The notes: generated by a model from the letters alone, not told the origin. Numbered from the stretch's first letter, positions 52,387 to 62,694 are shown. The stretch is 64,000 bases of DNA from Allomuricauda sp. (GCA_003712125.1 RHLF01000001.1:186001-250000); one strand, 5' to 3'. A program made the numbers and translations.

Positions 52387-52572
52387 TGTTGTTCTAATGC
52401 AGGGCTAAGATTAGCTATTCCGTTGAGAATTCAAAAAGAATGCGACAATTTTTTCGATTTTTATGAAATAACCGCTTTTCCTTGAAAATTAGTAAGGAAT
52501 TCTATGGCAATTCTGTGAAATTCGAATTTCGAACGTTCTTCGATGGGGACTTATATAGTGCAATAATTGTCC

Positions 52573-52580
52573 TATTTTTG
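52573..52580 (+). promoter_or_regulatory. Promoter -7 element of gldA (TATTTTTG)
   Basis: TATTTTTG matches TAnnTTTG exactly and ends 18 bases before the gldA ATG. The same gap (52387-52598) must also hold the divergent promoter of the pheA leader, for which only a weak TAATCTTAG-type element on the minus strand near 52407-52415 was noticed. Confidence 0.55.
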
Positions 52581-52598
52581 ATAGCAAATTGATTTTGA

Positions 52599-53492
52599 AT
52601 GTCCATTTCCGTTGAAAACATCACCAAAAATTTTGGGAAGCAAATAGCACTGGACAAGGTAAGCTTCACCATCGACAAAGGTGAAATCGTCGGATTTTTA
52701 GGTCCTAATGGTGCTGGCAAATCTACAATGATGCGCATTTTGACCACCTATTATGGCGCGAACTCGGGAAATGCCGCCGTCAATGGATTTGACGTCAAGA
52801 ATTCGCAGTCGCAGGTCCAAAGAAGCATCGGCTATTTGCCGGAACACAATCCCTTATACCTGGACATGTATGTAAAGGAATACCTGAACTTTAACGCGGA
52901 TGTGTATAAGGTAGACAAAAACCGTATTGCCGAGGTCATCGAACAGACTGGACTTTCACCTGAAGCACATAAAAAGATCAGTCAATTATCAAAGGGGTAC
53001 CGACAGCGTGTCGGACTGGCGGCAGCGCTGTTGCATGATCCAGAGGTACTGATATTGGATGAGCCCACAACAGGGCTTGACCCCAATCAATTGATCGAAA
53101 TTCGAAAATTGATTCGAGAGATTGGTAAGAAAAAGACCATTTTGTTGTCTACCCACATTATGAAAGAGGTGGAAGCTGTTTGCGACCGGGTTATCATTAT
53201 CAACAAAGGCAAAATTGTTGCGGATAAAAAATTGGAAGACCTGCGTGAGGCGGATCAGCAAATCATTGAAGTAGAATTTGATTACCGAGTCGAAGAGGTC
53301 TTATTACAAAAATTACCCCATGTTGTTGCCGTTAAAAATACGGGAGGTTTTGTCTATGAATTGACCTTTTCCACCGACCAAGATATGCGCCCATCGGTAT
53401 TTGATTTTGCCCACGACAACAAACTCAAAACCTTGCAGCTGAGTCGAAAAAATAAAAATTTAGAGCACCTTTTTACGGAGTTGACGCGCTAG
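52599..53492 (+). CDS. gldA: Gliding-motility ABC transporter ATP-binding protein GldA
   Basis: The 297-residue ABC ATPase has Walker A (FLGPNGAGKSTMM, about 33-45), a Q-loop (GYLPEHNPLY), the signature LSKGYRQRVGLAAALL (about 131-146), Walker B (VLILDEPTTGLDP, about 150-162) and the H-loop (LLSTHIMKEVEAV). A C-terminal extension of about 80 residues follows. The match to GldA of flavobacteria is by overall sequence; its partners GldF and GldG are not in the window. It energises a membrane transporter required for gliding. Confidence 0.88.
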   Translation: MSISVENITKNFGKQIALDKVSFTIDKGEIVGFLGPNGAGKSTMMRILTTYYGANSGNAAVNGFDVKNSQSQVQRSIGYLPEHNPLYLDMYVKEYLNFNADVYKVDKNRIAEVIEQTGLSPEAHKKISQLSKGYRQRVGLAAALLHDPEVLILDEPTTGLDPNQLIEIRKLIREIGKKKTILLSTHIMKEVEAVCDRVIIINKGKIVADKKLEDLREADQQIIEVEFDYRVEEVLLQKLPHVVAVKNTGGFVYELTFSTDQDMRPSVFDFAHDNKLKTLQLSRKNKNLEHLFTELTR

Positions 53493-53553
53493 CCTAAGTA
53501 TCGTGTTTCTAATTTAGAATTGTTCCATTCAATATTCATTTTTGTCATTTCAT

Positions 53554-53586
53554 TTGAATTTTTTGTTAATTCATAGGATATTTTTG
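53554..53586 (+). promoter_or_regulatory. Promoter before the unrecognised 212-residue gene (TTTG - 22 - TATTTTTG)
   Basis: TTTG at 53554-53557 is followed after about 22 bases by TATTTTTG at 53579-53586, an exact consensus pair. The transcript would start near 53593, about 75 bases before the GTG at 53667. Confidence 0.6.
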
Positions 53587-53666
53587 TAATTTTAAGATAA
53601 CAGCAAGATGCTATAGCGGTTTGTATTCAAAAGTTCCCTTTGGTTTGAAAACAAATTTTTCACAAG

Positions 53667-54305
53667 GTGTCAAAAAAACAACATTCTCAACGTAGTGCCT
53701 CTTTAGGCGGTGTTTTAATAAAGTACGAAAACCTTTTAGAGCGTACCTTCTTTGCCTCTTCAACGAATATTTTTATGTCCTATGAACAAAGGCAAAAGGG
53801 GCTGGTTGTCGAACTTGACTTTAATTTTTCTATCGAGGAAGTCTTTCAATTTTTTAAAATATTTCAAGAAAATTTATTGATACCCAAAAAGGCCTTCGAT
53901 TCGATTCAGCATTTCCAAAAATTGATGTACAAGCTTGAAAATGACTATCGATTAGAAGCTGGAATAACAGAGATCTCGCTTTACTTTAAGAAGACAGCCA
54001 TTCATTTGCATTCCATTACAGAGTGTTGTGCCTTAGTTGAGAACTTAACGGGCATTCTAAAAGCGCTTATACATCATTATGTATATTTTTCGAAGTCGAT
54101 GAAAAGCATTCCTAGCGACATTCACATTCCGGTGCTTGAGTTTGACGATAACCCAGAAACCTTGTCTGCAATGAAGTGCCAAGGCCTGCATTTTTCACCT
54201 TATATGAAATACTGGGGGCTGTATTTTGATGGGGTTCAAAAATCCCAAATCTATCATGTACCAACAAACAATTTTGTGATGGGACAGCTAGAATATGAAG
54301 ACTAA
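53667..54305 (+). CDS. Unrecognised protein, 212 residues
   Basis: I do not recognise this protein. It is predicted to be soluble and cytoplasmic, with no signal peptide or membrane span, and to have mixed helix and strand structure. An N-terminal Ser/Gln-rich tail is followed by FFASSTNIFMSYEQ, a long central helical part (FQFFKIFQENLLIP, FDSIQHFQKLMYKLE) and a C-terminal strand region rich in Tyr and Phe (LHFSPYMKYWGLYF). Several His and two adjacent Cys (CC, about residues 132-133) are present. The start is GTG 53667; an ATG at 53775 is the alternative. A good promoter upstream shows that it is an independent gene. It is not linked to gldA by overlap. Confidence 0.75.
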   Translation: MSKKQHSQRSASLGGVLIKYENLLERTFFASSTNIFMSYEQRQKGLVVELDFNFSIEEVFQFFKIFQENLLIPKKAFDSIQHFQKLMYKLENDYRLEAGITEISLYFKKTAIHLHSITECCALVENLTGILKALIHHYVYFSKSMKSIPSDIHIPVLEFDDNPETLSAMKCQGLHFSPYMKYWGLYFDGVQKSQIYHVPTNNFVMGQLEYED

Positions 54306-54336
54306 TCTGGCTTCCTATTGTATTGTGTTCCTTTGA

Positions 54337-54996
54337 TCAACCCCTTGTTTTATCCACCCCAAAGGCCATACCCGCGAAAAGGAAATAGGAGGCCAAGGCG
54401 GATATCGTCAATCCCATGATATCATGGTTGGCTGGCAACACATAATAGTTTAGGTAATTTATCACCAAAAGAAATACCACAAAAACTATGGCGAGGTAGT
54501 TGCCAATAGTTGATGTAGCCTTTGTTTTCCTCAAATAGTACCACAGACCCGCTACCAATAAAACAGCCTCGAGCCCAAAAGTCGCGGCTTTGTTATGCCA
54601 TAGGCCAAAACCAAATTTAGGCTCCCCTTGAAATAACGGCAAATCTGGCGTATGTACGAATAAATCAGCCACCCAATGCGACAATACCCCAAGGCCCAAG
54701 ATTATCGCAATTGCTTTTCCGTTTGTCTTTTTTCGACCCGACAGTAAAAAATAAACCCCTGCAAAAAGTATTGACCAACCTATGCTCCCGACCAATCCGT
54801 GTGTATAGGGGAATACCATTTTAAAATCATTGGTTTCGGTAAAACCGGGAACGAATTCCATAGTTTCCAATCCCCATAGGGCAAAAGGAAAGAACAAAAT
54901 ATCAACAAACTGTGCTGCGATAAAGAGCCAACCTAATGAGGCGCCTTTTTCCTTTCCTTTTAAGGCAAAGGCAGCTGCGTAATGACCTACAAACAT
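54337..54996 (-). CDS. Integral membrane protein of the YdjM-like metal-dependent hydrolase type
   Basis: The 219-residue protein has about six hydrophobic membrane segments. His5 in MFVGHYAAAFA, Asp in FVDILFF, His in YTHGLVGSIGW, and His-x-x-x-Asp in LSHWVADLFVH are placed as in the membrane-bound metal-dependent hydrolase family (YdjM/LexA-regulated type). The catalytic activity of that family is only predicted. It lies 32 bases downstream of the serine hydrolase and is transcribed with it. The C-terminal part (HDIMGLTISALASYF) is also membrane-spanning. Confidence 0.75.
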   Translation of the reverse strand: MFVGHYAAAFALKGKEKGASLGWLFIAAQFVDILFFPFALWGLETMEFVPGFTETNDFKMVFPYTHGLVGSIGWSILFAGVYFLLSGRKKTNGKAIAIILGLGVLSHWVADLFVHTPDLPLFQGEPKFGFGLWHNKAATFGLEAVLLVAGLWYYLRKTKATSTIGNYLAIVFVVFLLVINYLNYYVLPANHDIMGLTISALASYFLFAGMAFGVDKTRG

Positions 54997-55028
54997 TTTT
55001 TTGGTTTTCTGTTAGGAAGATACCAATT

Positions 55029-56108
55029 TTAAACTGGAAGATCTTGGAAAAAGACTTCAAGCGCTCCGTCAAGTACTTCTTGAACCTTCGGATCGGTACA
55101 ATTAATTAGCAGCGAAAAAATTGCCCTTTGGGTGGGATATACAAAAAAGTTTGTATAGGCCCCGATGCTGCTGCCAACATGCCCTATGAAACGCCTTCCC
55201 GAGGCATCTTCGCTGACCTGAAATCCTAGGCCATAATAGGTCGAATTCCCCTTAATGGTCTGGGCAGTCAACAGCTGTTGGTAGGTCTCTGGCCTTAACA
55301 GGTCTTGATTCAGTAGTTCAAGACCCAATTTGGCAATATCTTCGCTAGTAGAAAGGTATCCGCCCCCCGCCAGTTTATAGAAATTGTTGACCTCTGTAGC
55401 ATTTTTGAATCCACTGGCACTTCTTGTATAGAATTTCGAAACCTGGCGATTATGGGCAGTCAAAATTTCTTTTGGTGTGTGGGTATGTTGCATCCCCAAA
55501 GGCATCAATACCTTTTCTTTCACATACGCCTCAAATGGAATACCCACGGCTTCTTGCATCGCCAATGAAAGCAAGACAAAGTCATAACTGTTATACAAAT
55601 AGCCATTGCCCGGTTCAAATACCAAGGCGTCATTTTTGAACACCTCTATGCTTTCCCAAATTTCATACGGTTTGTTCAAAGCATATTCCTTTCCCTGATA
55701 TCCGCGAACACCAGCGGTGTGCGATGCCAATTGCCGCAATGAAAAATCGTGCTTTTTTTTCGGGTAATAGGGTACATGGGTATAAAAGGAATCATCCCAA
55801 TTCAAAATACCTTCATCTACCATTTTACCAAATGCAAGCCCTGTTATGCATTTTGATATACTTGCCGTTCGAAACATTGAACGTTTCGGGTCAACCGGGA
55901 TTTGTTTGTCCAAATTGGCGTAACCGTATCCTTTTTGGAGCACCAATTCTCCATGTTGTATAACGGTGGCAGCAAGAGCCGGAACCTTATGCTCCACAAC
56001 TAGATTATGGCATACCGCATCTAAATAATCAATACCCCCTAGCCTAACCAAAGGCTTGGGCTGTCGTTTGGTTTTGATCAATCGTTGAAGGAAATCGAAC
56101 CAACCCAC
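55029..56108 (-). CDS. Serine hydrolase of the beta-lactamase / DD-peptidase fold
   Basis: The 359-residue protein has the penicillin-recognising fold: SxxK in TASISKCITG (Ser83, Lys86), the second motif in YLYNSYDFVLLS with a conserved Tyr, and the third motif near GHVGSSIG, which replaces KTG as in many class C-like esterases. No signal peptide is clear; the N-terminus is basic (FLQRLIKTKRQPK) and may be a weak anchor, so location is uncertain. The substrate is unknown (esterase, D-amino peptidase or amidase). The start overlaps the end of the GIN gene by one base. Confidence 0.87.
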   Translation of the reverse strand: MGWFDFLQRLIKTKRQPKPLVRLGGIDYLDAVCHNLVVEHKVPALAATVIQHGELVLQKGYGYANLDKQIPVDPKRSMFRTASISKCITGLAFGKMVDEGILNWDDSFYTHVPYYPKKKHDFSLRQLASHTAGVRGYQGKEYALNKPYEIWESIEVFKNDALVFEPGNGYLYNSYDFVLLSLAMQEAVGIPFEAYVKEKVLMPLGMQHTHTPKEILTAHNRQVSKFYTRSASGFKNATEVNNFYKLAGGGYLSTSEDIAKLGLELLNQDLLRPETYQQLLTAQTIKGNSTYYGLGFQVSEDASGRRFIGHVGSSIGAYTNFFVYPTQRAIFSLLINCTDPKVQEVLDGALEVFFQDLPV

Positions 56109-56911
56109 TAGTCCCTAAAAATTAAACGGCCCGCAAAAGTTTCATCAACTTCAATTTCTGGTGGACGGTTCACGCTGATTACATCGCCATACCCTCGAAT
56201 TACACCCGAAATTCGTTGTTGGGGGTTAACCAAAATATCGTTGGACCCCCTATGGTTCAATAGTACGCGATCAGCCCTTAATTCTTCGGCTTCAATTCTT
56301 GAATCACCGGCCGCGATCGTCACATTCAATTCATCAACCTCGCCATTTAGCTTAAAATACGAAATGCCATTGACTACAATACTTAGTTGTGTTCCGGAAA
56401 CCTGCAAATCGAAAGAGCCAGAGGTGGTAGCTGCATCAGGTTCAATAAAACTTTCAGATATCAACCTTAATTCTGGATATTCTAAAATTCCTTGACTTGA
56501 GATTTGAAGACCAGTGCTACTTCTAACTTCAGTGATATTGGGAGCTGTGACATATACGGTTGACAACCCATACTCTCGAAAAAGATTGCAACCATTTTCA
56601 TTGCGAAGCACCAATCTATTGTCTTCGACCCTAGCAGAAATATCTTGCAACAAGAACTCACCTGATTCGATTTCGACTTTTTGTTCATCACCTTGAATCA
56701 AAACCAAGTTTACTTGTTCAAAAACCGTAATGGTAGAAAACCCAGGTGTTTCGATTTCGATACGGGTCAAGGTACCCGCATTTTGAATACAGTCTGGCGC
56801 ATTTTCTGAATTACAGCAAACCAATAAAAACAATGAAAAAAAACATAGAAATTGCTGTGCCAAGTTTACTGTGACACTAAATTTTTCCGAAATATATCTA
56901 CGCCCTACCAT
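56108..56911 (-). CDS. Lipoprotein with head-GIN (DUF2807) domain
   Basis: The 267-residue protein from ATG 56911 has a long hydrophobic N-terminal segment ending in Cys (FLCFFSLFLLVCCN), so it is likely a lipoprotein. The rest is DUF2807-like beta strands (FSTITVFEQVNLVLIQGDE, VEDNRLVLRNENG, STGLQISSQG), the same family as the 47593 gene. The frame could extend upstream to 56968, but that would overlap the acyloxyacyl hydrolase gene; 56911 leaves a 7-base gap. Function unknown; surface or periplasmic location is likely. Confidence 0.8.
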   Translation of the reverse strand: MVGRRYISEKFSVTVNLAQQFLCFFSLFLLVCCNSENAPDCIQNAGTLTRIEIETPGFSTITVFEQVNLVLIQGDEQKVEIESGEFLLQDISARVEDNRLVLRNENGCNLFREYGLSTVYVTAPNITEVRSSTGLQISSQGILEYPELRLISESFIEPDAATTSGSFDLQVSGTQLSIVVNGISYFKLNGEVDELNVTIAAGDSRIEAEELRADRVLLNHRGSNDILVNPQQRISGVIRGYGDVISVNRPPEIEVDETFAGRLIFRD

Positions 56912-56918
56912 CTCTAAT

Positions 56919-58016
56919 TTAAAGTCTAATTCCAATTCCGAATTCAACAGCTTCGGCCGCTGCGGCATGTGATTTTAAGGCAACGCTTCCAAAAATCTTA
57001 TCGCCAAAATACCGTTTCAAGCCGATACGGTTATATACCCTGCCCTCAAAATCAAAGGGATAATATACATAGTATCCCAATTGGGTAACCACACTTAGTT
57101 TATTGATAAAGAGTTCATGTCCCACAAACAAACCAACCCGTTTAAAATCAGTATCAGGGTCTACCATCATCTCTGGAAAGGAATTCGCCTGAAACCGAAT
57201 GAGCTCGTTCAGGAAGTAAGAGAAAAATACATCGGTGCCCACTTGGAGGGCACTCTTATTTCCGATCCGTTTATCAAGATAACCCGAGAGCACCATAAAA
57301 CCATATTGGCCTGAACCCACCACATCACCTTCGTTGAGACCGAAACGCAACACCCCATTAAAACGAATGGGTTCACTAAGCTTTTCTTCATCATAAGCCT
57401 TATAAACCGGATTCTCATTTGGGTTCAATCTATAGACCAATCCAACATTTAGGGCAAGGGTATTGGTTGATGTATTAGGGGCCTTAAAATTGGCATTGGA
57501 GTAATGAATTAGGGATAATCCTGCCTTCACCCCAAAACCTGCCACCAAGTCTTCTTTGTGGTAGTTCAACATGGCCATGGTTGAACTGAGCAGATGCGAC
57601 CCATAAGCTGAATTGCGAAAATTAGTTTCCTTGTCGTAGGGGTTGGTATTGTAGGCAATACCTTGGCCGATTCGAAACTGTAAGTGCCGATTTAAAAAGT
57701 AAAAGTTATAGTGGGCATAAAGGCCAAGATTTTCTCCCAGGGTTGCATTGTTCATGTTTTGGTAAACAAAGGAAAAACCGGTATCGGGAAAACCGTAGGC
57801 TGCCTCCCAAGGATCGTCACCAAAACGTTTGCGATTGAACCCTAGGATAACCCCCCCAGGATGCGCGGTTATCAAATGTGCGATATCTGGATTATGCAAG
57901 AGAATGCCACCATAAAACTGGCTGGCATCCACCGTAAAGTATTTTGGATTTTCCTTTTCTTGTGAAAATACCAAGACGCAATAAAACAGGCAGATAAGGA
58001 AGGGGCTAAGTCTCAT
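56919..58016 (-). CDS. Lipid A acyloxyacyl hydrolase / deacylase-like outer-membrane protein (PagL-type)
   Basis: This 365-residue outer-membrane barrel has a signal peptide (FLICLFYCVLVFSQ) and aromatic-rich strands. The segment LIHYSNANFKAPNTSTN (about 175-191) matches the PagL-type H-x-S-N-A active-site pattern, with His and Ser as candidate catalytic residues. An Asn/Glu partner cannot be fixed by eye. PagL removes the 3-O-acyl chain of lipid A. The final strand ends in a typical C-terminal aromatic pattern (GIGIRL). It lies 18 bases after metF without a terminator, so it may be transcribed from the metH promoter. Confidence 0.82.
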   Translation of the reverse strand: MRLSPFLICLFYCVLVFSQEKENPKYFTVDASQFYGGILLHNPDIAHLITAHPGGVILGFNRKRFGDDPWEAAYGFPDTGFSFVYQNMNNATLGENLGLYAHYNFYFLNRHLQFRIGQGIAYNTNPYDKETNFRNSAYGSHLLSSTMAMLNYHKEDLVAGFGVKAGLSLIHYSNANFKAPNTSTNTLALNVGLVYRLNPNENPVYKAYDEEKLSEPIRFNGVLRFGLNEGDVVGSGQYGFMVLSGYLDKRIGNKSALQVGTDVFFSYFLNELIRFQANSFPEMMVDPDTDFKRVGLFVGHELFINKLSVVTQLGYYVYYPFDFEGRVYNRIGLKRYFGDKIFGSVALKSHAAAAEAVEFGIGIRL

Positions 58017-58034
58017 CGACCGTAAAAATAGCGA

Positions 58035-58988
58035 TTAAAAAACGGCCTCAGCTATTGCTTTTATATTATCCGATTTCCCCATGGAGTAGTAGTGCAATAC
58101 AGGCACACCTGCATCCTTAAGTTCTTTGGATTGCTGAATACACCATTCGATACCAACTTGACGCACCTCCTTATTGCTTTTGCACTTTTCAACCGCATCA
58201 ACCAAATCTTCTGGTATATCAACTCGAAATACCTGGGGCAACAATTGTAAATGACGTTTGACGGCAATAGGTTTTATACCGGGAATAATGGGAACATCGA
58301 TACCCATATCGCGTGCCGCTTCAACAAATTCAAAGAATTTTTTATTGTCGAAAAACATTTGGGTCACCACATAGTCTGCGCCTAAATCAATCTTTTCCTT
58401 TAATCGTTTTAAATCCGAATTGAGTGACGGTGCTTCCATATGTTTTTCAGGATAACCGGCTACACCAACACAGAAGTTGGCACAATTATCAGTTTCGATG
58501 ACTTCATGAAGGTAGTTGCCCTTATTCAACTCTTGAATTTGTTTTACCAAATCGGATGCATAGTGGTGGCCGCCTTTGGTAGGCTCAAAATATTTTTCTT
58601 CGCGCATCGCATCGCCACGTAAAGCCATAATATTGTCTATGCCTAAATAATGACAATCTACCAAAAGATATTCGGTCTCTTCTTTGGTAAACCCACCACA
58701 CAGTACATGCGGAATGGCGTCTACATCATACTTATGCTTAATGGCGGCACAAATACCTAGACTACCAGGTCGCATTCGGGTTAATTTTTTATCCAGCAAT
58801 CCATCGCGGTCGATGTACACATATTCCTCACGTGAGGTGGTAACATCTATAAAGGGCGGCTTGAATTCCATCAAAGGGTCAATATTGTCATAGAGCTCTT
58901 GAATGTTCTTACCCTTAATTGGAGGGATGATTTCGAAACTAAAAAGAGGCTCCCCTTTAGCCTTTTTGATGTGGTCGGTAACTTTCAT
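58035..58988 (-). CDS. metF: Methylenetetrahydrofolate reductase MetF
   Basis: MetF reduces 5,10-methylene-THF to 5-methyl-THF, the methyl donor for MetH. The 317-residue FAD protein has FSFEIIPPIKGKNIQEL (about 17-33), FIDVTTSREEYVYIDR, the region DNIMALRGDAMREE (about 137-150), CVGVAGYPEKHMEAPS, and YVVTQMFFDNKKFFEFVE (about 208-225). All fit the normal family. It follows metH after 2 bases and completes the methyl-cycle operon under the SAM riboswitch. Confidence 0.96.
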   Translation of the reverse strand: MKVTDHIKKAKGEPLFSFEIIPPIKGKNIQELYDNIDPLMEFKPPFIDVTTSREEYVYIDRDGLLDKKLTRMRPGSLGICAAIKHKYDVDAIPHVLCGGFTKEETEYLLVDCHYLGIDNIMALRGDAMREEKYFEPTKGGHHYASDLVKQIQELNKGNYLHEVIETDNCANFCVGVAGYPEKHMEAPSLNSDLKRLKEKIDLGADYVVTQMFFDNKKFFEFVEAARDMGIDVPIIPGIKPIAVKRHLQLLPQVFRVDIPEDLVDAVEKCKSNKEVRQVGIEWCIQQSKELKDAGVPVLHYYSMGKSDNIKAIAEAVF

Positions 58989-58990
58989 TG

Positions 58991-61681
58991 TTATTCTTCA
59001 ATAATATTAGGAGCAAGCCATTTTTGGGCTTTTTCCAGTTCAATCGCTTTTCTTTTTGCATAATCTTGCACCTGGTCTTGTTTGATTTTTCCAAGTCCAA
59101 AATATTTGGCCTCTGGATGACCAAAATAGTAGCCACTGACACTGGCTGCAGGCCACATGGCCAAACTTTCCGTCAATTCTACACCTATTTTTTCCTTAAC
59201 CTCAAGCAATTCCCAAATGGTATGTTTTTCCAAATGATCCGGACAAGCTGGATACCCTGGTGCTGGACGAATACCCTGATACTTTTCTTCTATTAAGGCT
59301 TCGTTATTTAAATTTTCCTTTGAGGCATACCCCCAATGGTTCATCCTAACTTGCCTGTGTAAATATTCAGCAAAGGCCTCTGCCAAACGATCCGCCAGTG
59401 CTTTAATCATTATGGAATTATAATCGTCATGTGCTTCCTCAAATTTCTGCGCCAATTCTTGTGTTCCAAAACCTGCCGTGACACAAAAGCATCCCATGTA
59501 ATCTTGAATTCCAGAAGCTTTCGGGGCAATATAGTCTGCCAATGCTATGTTTGGAACGCCATCGCGCTTTTTAAGTTGTTGGCGTAACGTTCGAAATACC
59601 CTTCTTCCCTTTTCTGAAAGAATCTCAATATCGTCTTCATGAATCTGGTTGGCTGCAAAGAGACCGAATATTGCCTTGCCTTTCAACAGTTTTTCATCCA
59701 TCACCCGTTTCAAAAGAACCTGGGCATCTTCGAAAAGTTCAGTAGCCTGCTTACCAACAATTTCGTCTTTTAAAATGGCAGGATACTTTCCATGCAAATC
59801 CCACGATCTAAAGAAGGGCGTCCAATCAATATATTCAGCTAATTGTGATACATCAAAATCATCCCAAACATGAACACCCAATTGATTGGGTTTCTTGATA
59901 AATTCCGTAGCGAAATCCAATTTGATTTTATTGGCCCTAGCCTCCTCCAATGACAGGTATTCCTTTTGTTTACTGCGATTCAAGAATTTTTCCCTAAAAC
60001 TGTCATAATCCAGTTTGATCGCTTTTTTATAGGCTTGAGAGGTTTCTTTTTGCAGCAAATCACCAACGACTGTAACCGCTCTAGATGCATCATTGACATG
60101 AACTACAGATTGGCTATAAACAGGAGCGATTTTTACGGCAGTATGTGCCTTACTCGTTGTAGCGCCACCAATCAATAGTGGAACAACAAAGTTTTGACGT
60201 TCCATTTCCTTGGCGAGGAAGACCATTTCATCAAGAGAAGGGGTAATCAGCCCACTTAGACCAATGATATCGACCTTCTCTTCTATTGCCTTCTGGATTA
60301 TTTTTTCGGGTGGCACCATAACCCCAAGATCAACAATCTCGTAGTTATTGCATGCCAGTACAACCGAGACAATATTCTTACCTATGTCATGAACATCACC
60401 TTTTACGGTGGCCATTAAAATTTTACCTGCTGCTTGCCCTGCCGTGGCATCAGCATTCTTTTTCTTTTCTTCTTCAATAAAGGGTTCTAGGTATGCAACC
60501 GCTTTTTTCATCACGCGAGCAGACTTAACAACCTGTGGTAAAAACATCTTCCCGCTACCAAAAAGATCGCCAACAACATTCATACCCGTCATTAAGTTCC
60601 CTTCAATAACTTCTAAGGGTTTGGCAGCTTGTTTACGGGCCTCTTCGACATCATCAATAATAAATTGATCAATTCCTTTGACCAGCGCCCTTGTAATTCG
60701 ATTTTGAAGGGGTTCTTCTCGCCATGATAGATCAACCTTACTTTCTTTCGCTTTACCAACAACGGTCTCAGCGAATTCAAGTAATCGCTCAGTGGCATCA
60801 TCCCTGCGATTGAGAATGACATCTTCAACATGCTCCAAAAGGTCTTTGGGTATATCGTCATATACCTCAAGCATGGCAGGATTAACGATACCCATATTCA
60901 TACCGGCCTTAATGGCATGAAATAAAAACACCGAATGCATGGCTTCCCGAACGGGATTATTTCCTCGGAAGGAGAATGAAACATTACTCACCCCTCCACT
61001 TACACTACAGTGTGGTAGGTTTTCGCGAATCCATTTTGTTCCTTCAATAAAGTCAAGTGCGTTTCGTTTGTGTTCTTCCATGCCCGTGGCAACGGGAAAA
61101 ATATTGAGGTCAAAAATGATATCTTCAGGTGGAAACTTAACCTTATCGACCAAGATGCGATATGATCGTTCAGCAATCTCAATTCGGCGTTCAAGGTTAT
61201 CGGCCTGCCCAACCTCATCAAAGGCCATAACGATAACTGCCGCACCATAGCGTTTTATGAGTGTTGCCTGGTGAACGAATTCTTTTTCTCCTTCCTTTAA
61301 ACTAATTGAATTTACAACACACTTTCCCTGTACCACTTGAAGCCCAGCTTCTATGATATCCCATTTTGAGGAGTCAATCATAATAGGTACTCGGGCAATA
61401 TCAGGTTCGGCGACCACCAAATTGAGAAACTTAACCATGGCCTCCTTTCCGTCGATCAACCCATCATCCATATTGATATCGATGATTTGGGCACCCCCCT
61501 CTACCTGATGCCGGGCCACTTCTAGGGCCTCATCATATTTTTCTTCTTTGATCAACCGTAGGAATTTCTTTGAACCTGCTACATTGGTTCGCTCCCCAAC
61601 ATTGATGAAATTACTTTCGGGTGTTATGACCAGGGGTTCCAACCCACTTAGCCTTAAATATTTTTGATGATTTCTTTCCAT
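58991..61681 (-). CDS. metH: Cobalamin-dependent methionine synthase MetH, C-terminal three domains
   Basis: The 896-residue protein carries the methyl-THF-binding domain ([16 protein letters not shown], about 24-39), the helical cap and B12-binding domain with the His ligand motif [14 protein letters not shown] (about 420-433) and [17 protein letters not shown], and the C-terminal SAM-dependent activation domain ([12 protein letters not shown]). The homocysteine-binding domain is absent and is encoded by the preceding gene, so MetH is split in two. Together the two proteins methylate homocysteine. It begins 11 bases after the N-terminal gene. Confidence 0.95.
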   Translation of the reverse strand: MERNHQKYLRLSGLEPLVITPESNFINVGERTNVAGSKKFLRLIKEEKYDEALEVARHQVEGGAQIIDINMDDGLIDGKEAMVKFLNLVVAEPDIARVPIMIDSSKWDIIEAGLQVVQGKCVVNSISLKEGEKEFVHQATLIKRYGAAVIVMAFDEVGQADNLERRIEIAERSYRILVDKVKFPPEDIIFDLNIFPVATGMEEHKRNALDFIEGTKWIRENLPHCSVSGGVSNVSFSFRGNNPVREAMHSVFLFHAIKAGMNMGIVNPAMLEVYDDIPKDLLEHVEDVILNRRDDATERLLEFAETVVGKAKESKVDLSWREEPLQNRITRALVKGIDQFIIDDVEEARKQAAKPLEVIEGNLMTGMNVVGDLFGSGKMFLPQVVKSARVMKKAVAYLEPFIEEEKKKNADATAGQAAGKILMATVKGDVHDIGKNIVSVVLACNNYEIVDLGVMVPPEKIIQKAIEEKVDIIGLSGLITPSLDEMVFLAKEMERQNFVVPLLIGGATTSKAHTAVKIAPVYSQSVVHVNDASRAVTVVGDLLQKETSQAYKKAIKLDYDSFREKFLNRSKQKEYLSLEEARANKIKLDFATEFIKKPNQLGVHVWDDFDVSQLAEYIDWTPFFRSWDLHGKYPAILKDEIVGKQATELFEDAQVLLKRVMDEKLLKGKAIFGLFAANQIHEDDIEILSEKGRRVFRTLRQQLKKRDGVPNIALADYIAPKASGIQDYMGCFCVTAGFGTQELAQKFEEAHDDYNSIMIKALADRLAEAFAEYLHRQVRMNHWGYASKENLNNEALIEEKYQGIRPAPGYPACPDHLEKHTIWELLEVKEKIGVELTESLAMWPAASVSGYYFGHPEAKYFGLGKIKQDQVQDYAKRKAIELEKAQKWLAPNIIEE

Positions 61682-61692
61682 ACCAATTTTAG

Positions 61693-62694
61693 CTATGCCA
61701 AAACAGATAGTTTTCTTGGTTTATAATCCTTGACAATATCAGCTATGGCCTTAATATGGGCGGGGGTAGTTCCACAACAGCCACCAACTATATTCACAAG
61801 ACTCTTTTCGAGATATTCCTTTATTTGCGAAGCCATTTGTTCTGGGGTCTCATCATATTCGCCAAAAGCATTGGGCAAACCAGCGTTGGGATGTGCGGAA
61901 GTAAAATATTCGGATTTTGCCGAAATCACTTCTAAATGTGGGGTTAGTTGTTTTGCCCCTAGGGCACAATTGAATCCGACCGATAAAATCGGAATATGAG
62001 ACACCGAAATCAAAAAGGCCTCGGCGGTTTGACCGGACAGGGTTCTTCCCGATGCATCGGTAATGGTTCCACTGACCATTATCGGCACATGAATACCCCG
62101 CTCTTCTTTTACTTCTTCAATCGCAAACAAAGCGGCCTTGGCATTTAGGGTATCAAAAATGGTTTCCACAAGCAATATGTCCGAACCGCCGTCCAACAGT
62201 CCTTCGGCCTGCTGTTTATAAGCAATTCGGAGCTCATCAAAACTCACTGCCCTATAACCCGGGTCATTTACATCTGGCGACAAGCTGGCCGTTTTGTTCG
62301 TTGGCCCCATACTTCCTGCCACAAATCTCGGTTTTTCAGGTTCCTTCTCAGTACATTCCATGGCAACCCGCTTGGCAATTTTTGCCGATTCATAGTTCAG
62401 CTCATATACCAACTCCTCCATGCCATAATCGGCCATGGCAATGGTTGTTCCTGAAAAGGTATTGGTCTCAACGATATCGGCTCCGGCTTCAAAATATTTG
62501 CGATGCACTTCTGCCAAAGCTTCAGGTTGGGTTAACGATAAGAGATCATTATTTCCTTGTAAGGGTGAAGGCCAATCTTTAAATCGTTCTCCCCTGAAAT
62601 CTTCTTCGGTAAATTTATAACGCTGCAACATGGTGCCCATGGCACCATCCAACACTAAAATTCGTTCTTGTAATATTTCTTCAATTTTTGACAT
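61693..62694 (-). CDS. metH: Homocysteine S-methyltransferase domain protein (MetH N-terminal half)
   Basis: The 333-residue protein is the homocysteine-binding barrel of Met[18 protein letters not shown] at the start (about 12-28), [19 protein letters not shown] (about 73-91), [16 protein letters not shown] (first zinc Cys, about 238-253) and [15 protein letters not shown] (two more zinc Cys, about 304-318). Three Cys hold zinc, as in full-length MetH. It stops cleanly before the pterin domain, showing that this is a real split and not a frameshift, since the downstream gene has its own ATG after a stop and 11 bases. It is the first gene after the SAM riboswitch. Confidence 0.94.
   Translation of the reverse strand: MSKIEEILQERILVLDGAMGTMLQRYKFTEEDFRGERFKDWPSPLQGNNDLLSLTQPEALAEVHRKYFEAGADIVETNTFSGTTIAMADYGMEELVYELNYESAKIAKRVAMECTEKEPEKPRFVAGSMGPTNKTASLSPDVNDPGYRAVSFDELRIAYKQQAEGLLDGGSDILLVETIFDTLNAKAALFAIEEVKEERGIHVPIMVSGTITDASGRTLSGQTAEAFLISVSHIPILSVGFNCALGAKQLTPHLEVISAKSEYFTSAHPNAGLPNAFGEYDETPEQMASQIKEYLEKSLVNIVGGCCGTTPAHIKAIADIVKDYKPRKLSVLA

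Noticed and set aside
52502-52747. Minus-strand frame opposite gldA
   Set aside because: It is the complement of the Walker A part of gldA and has no independent support.
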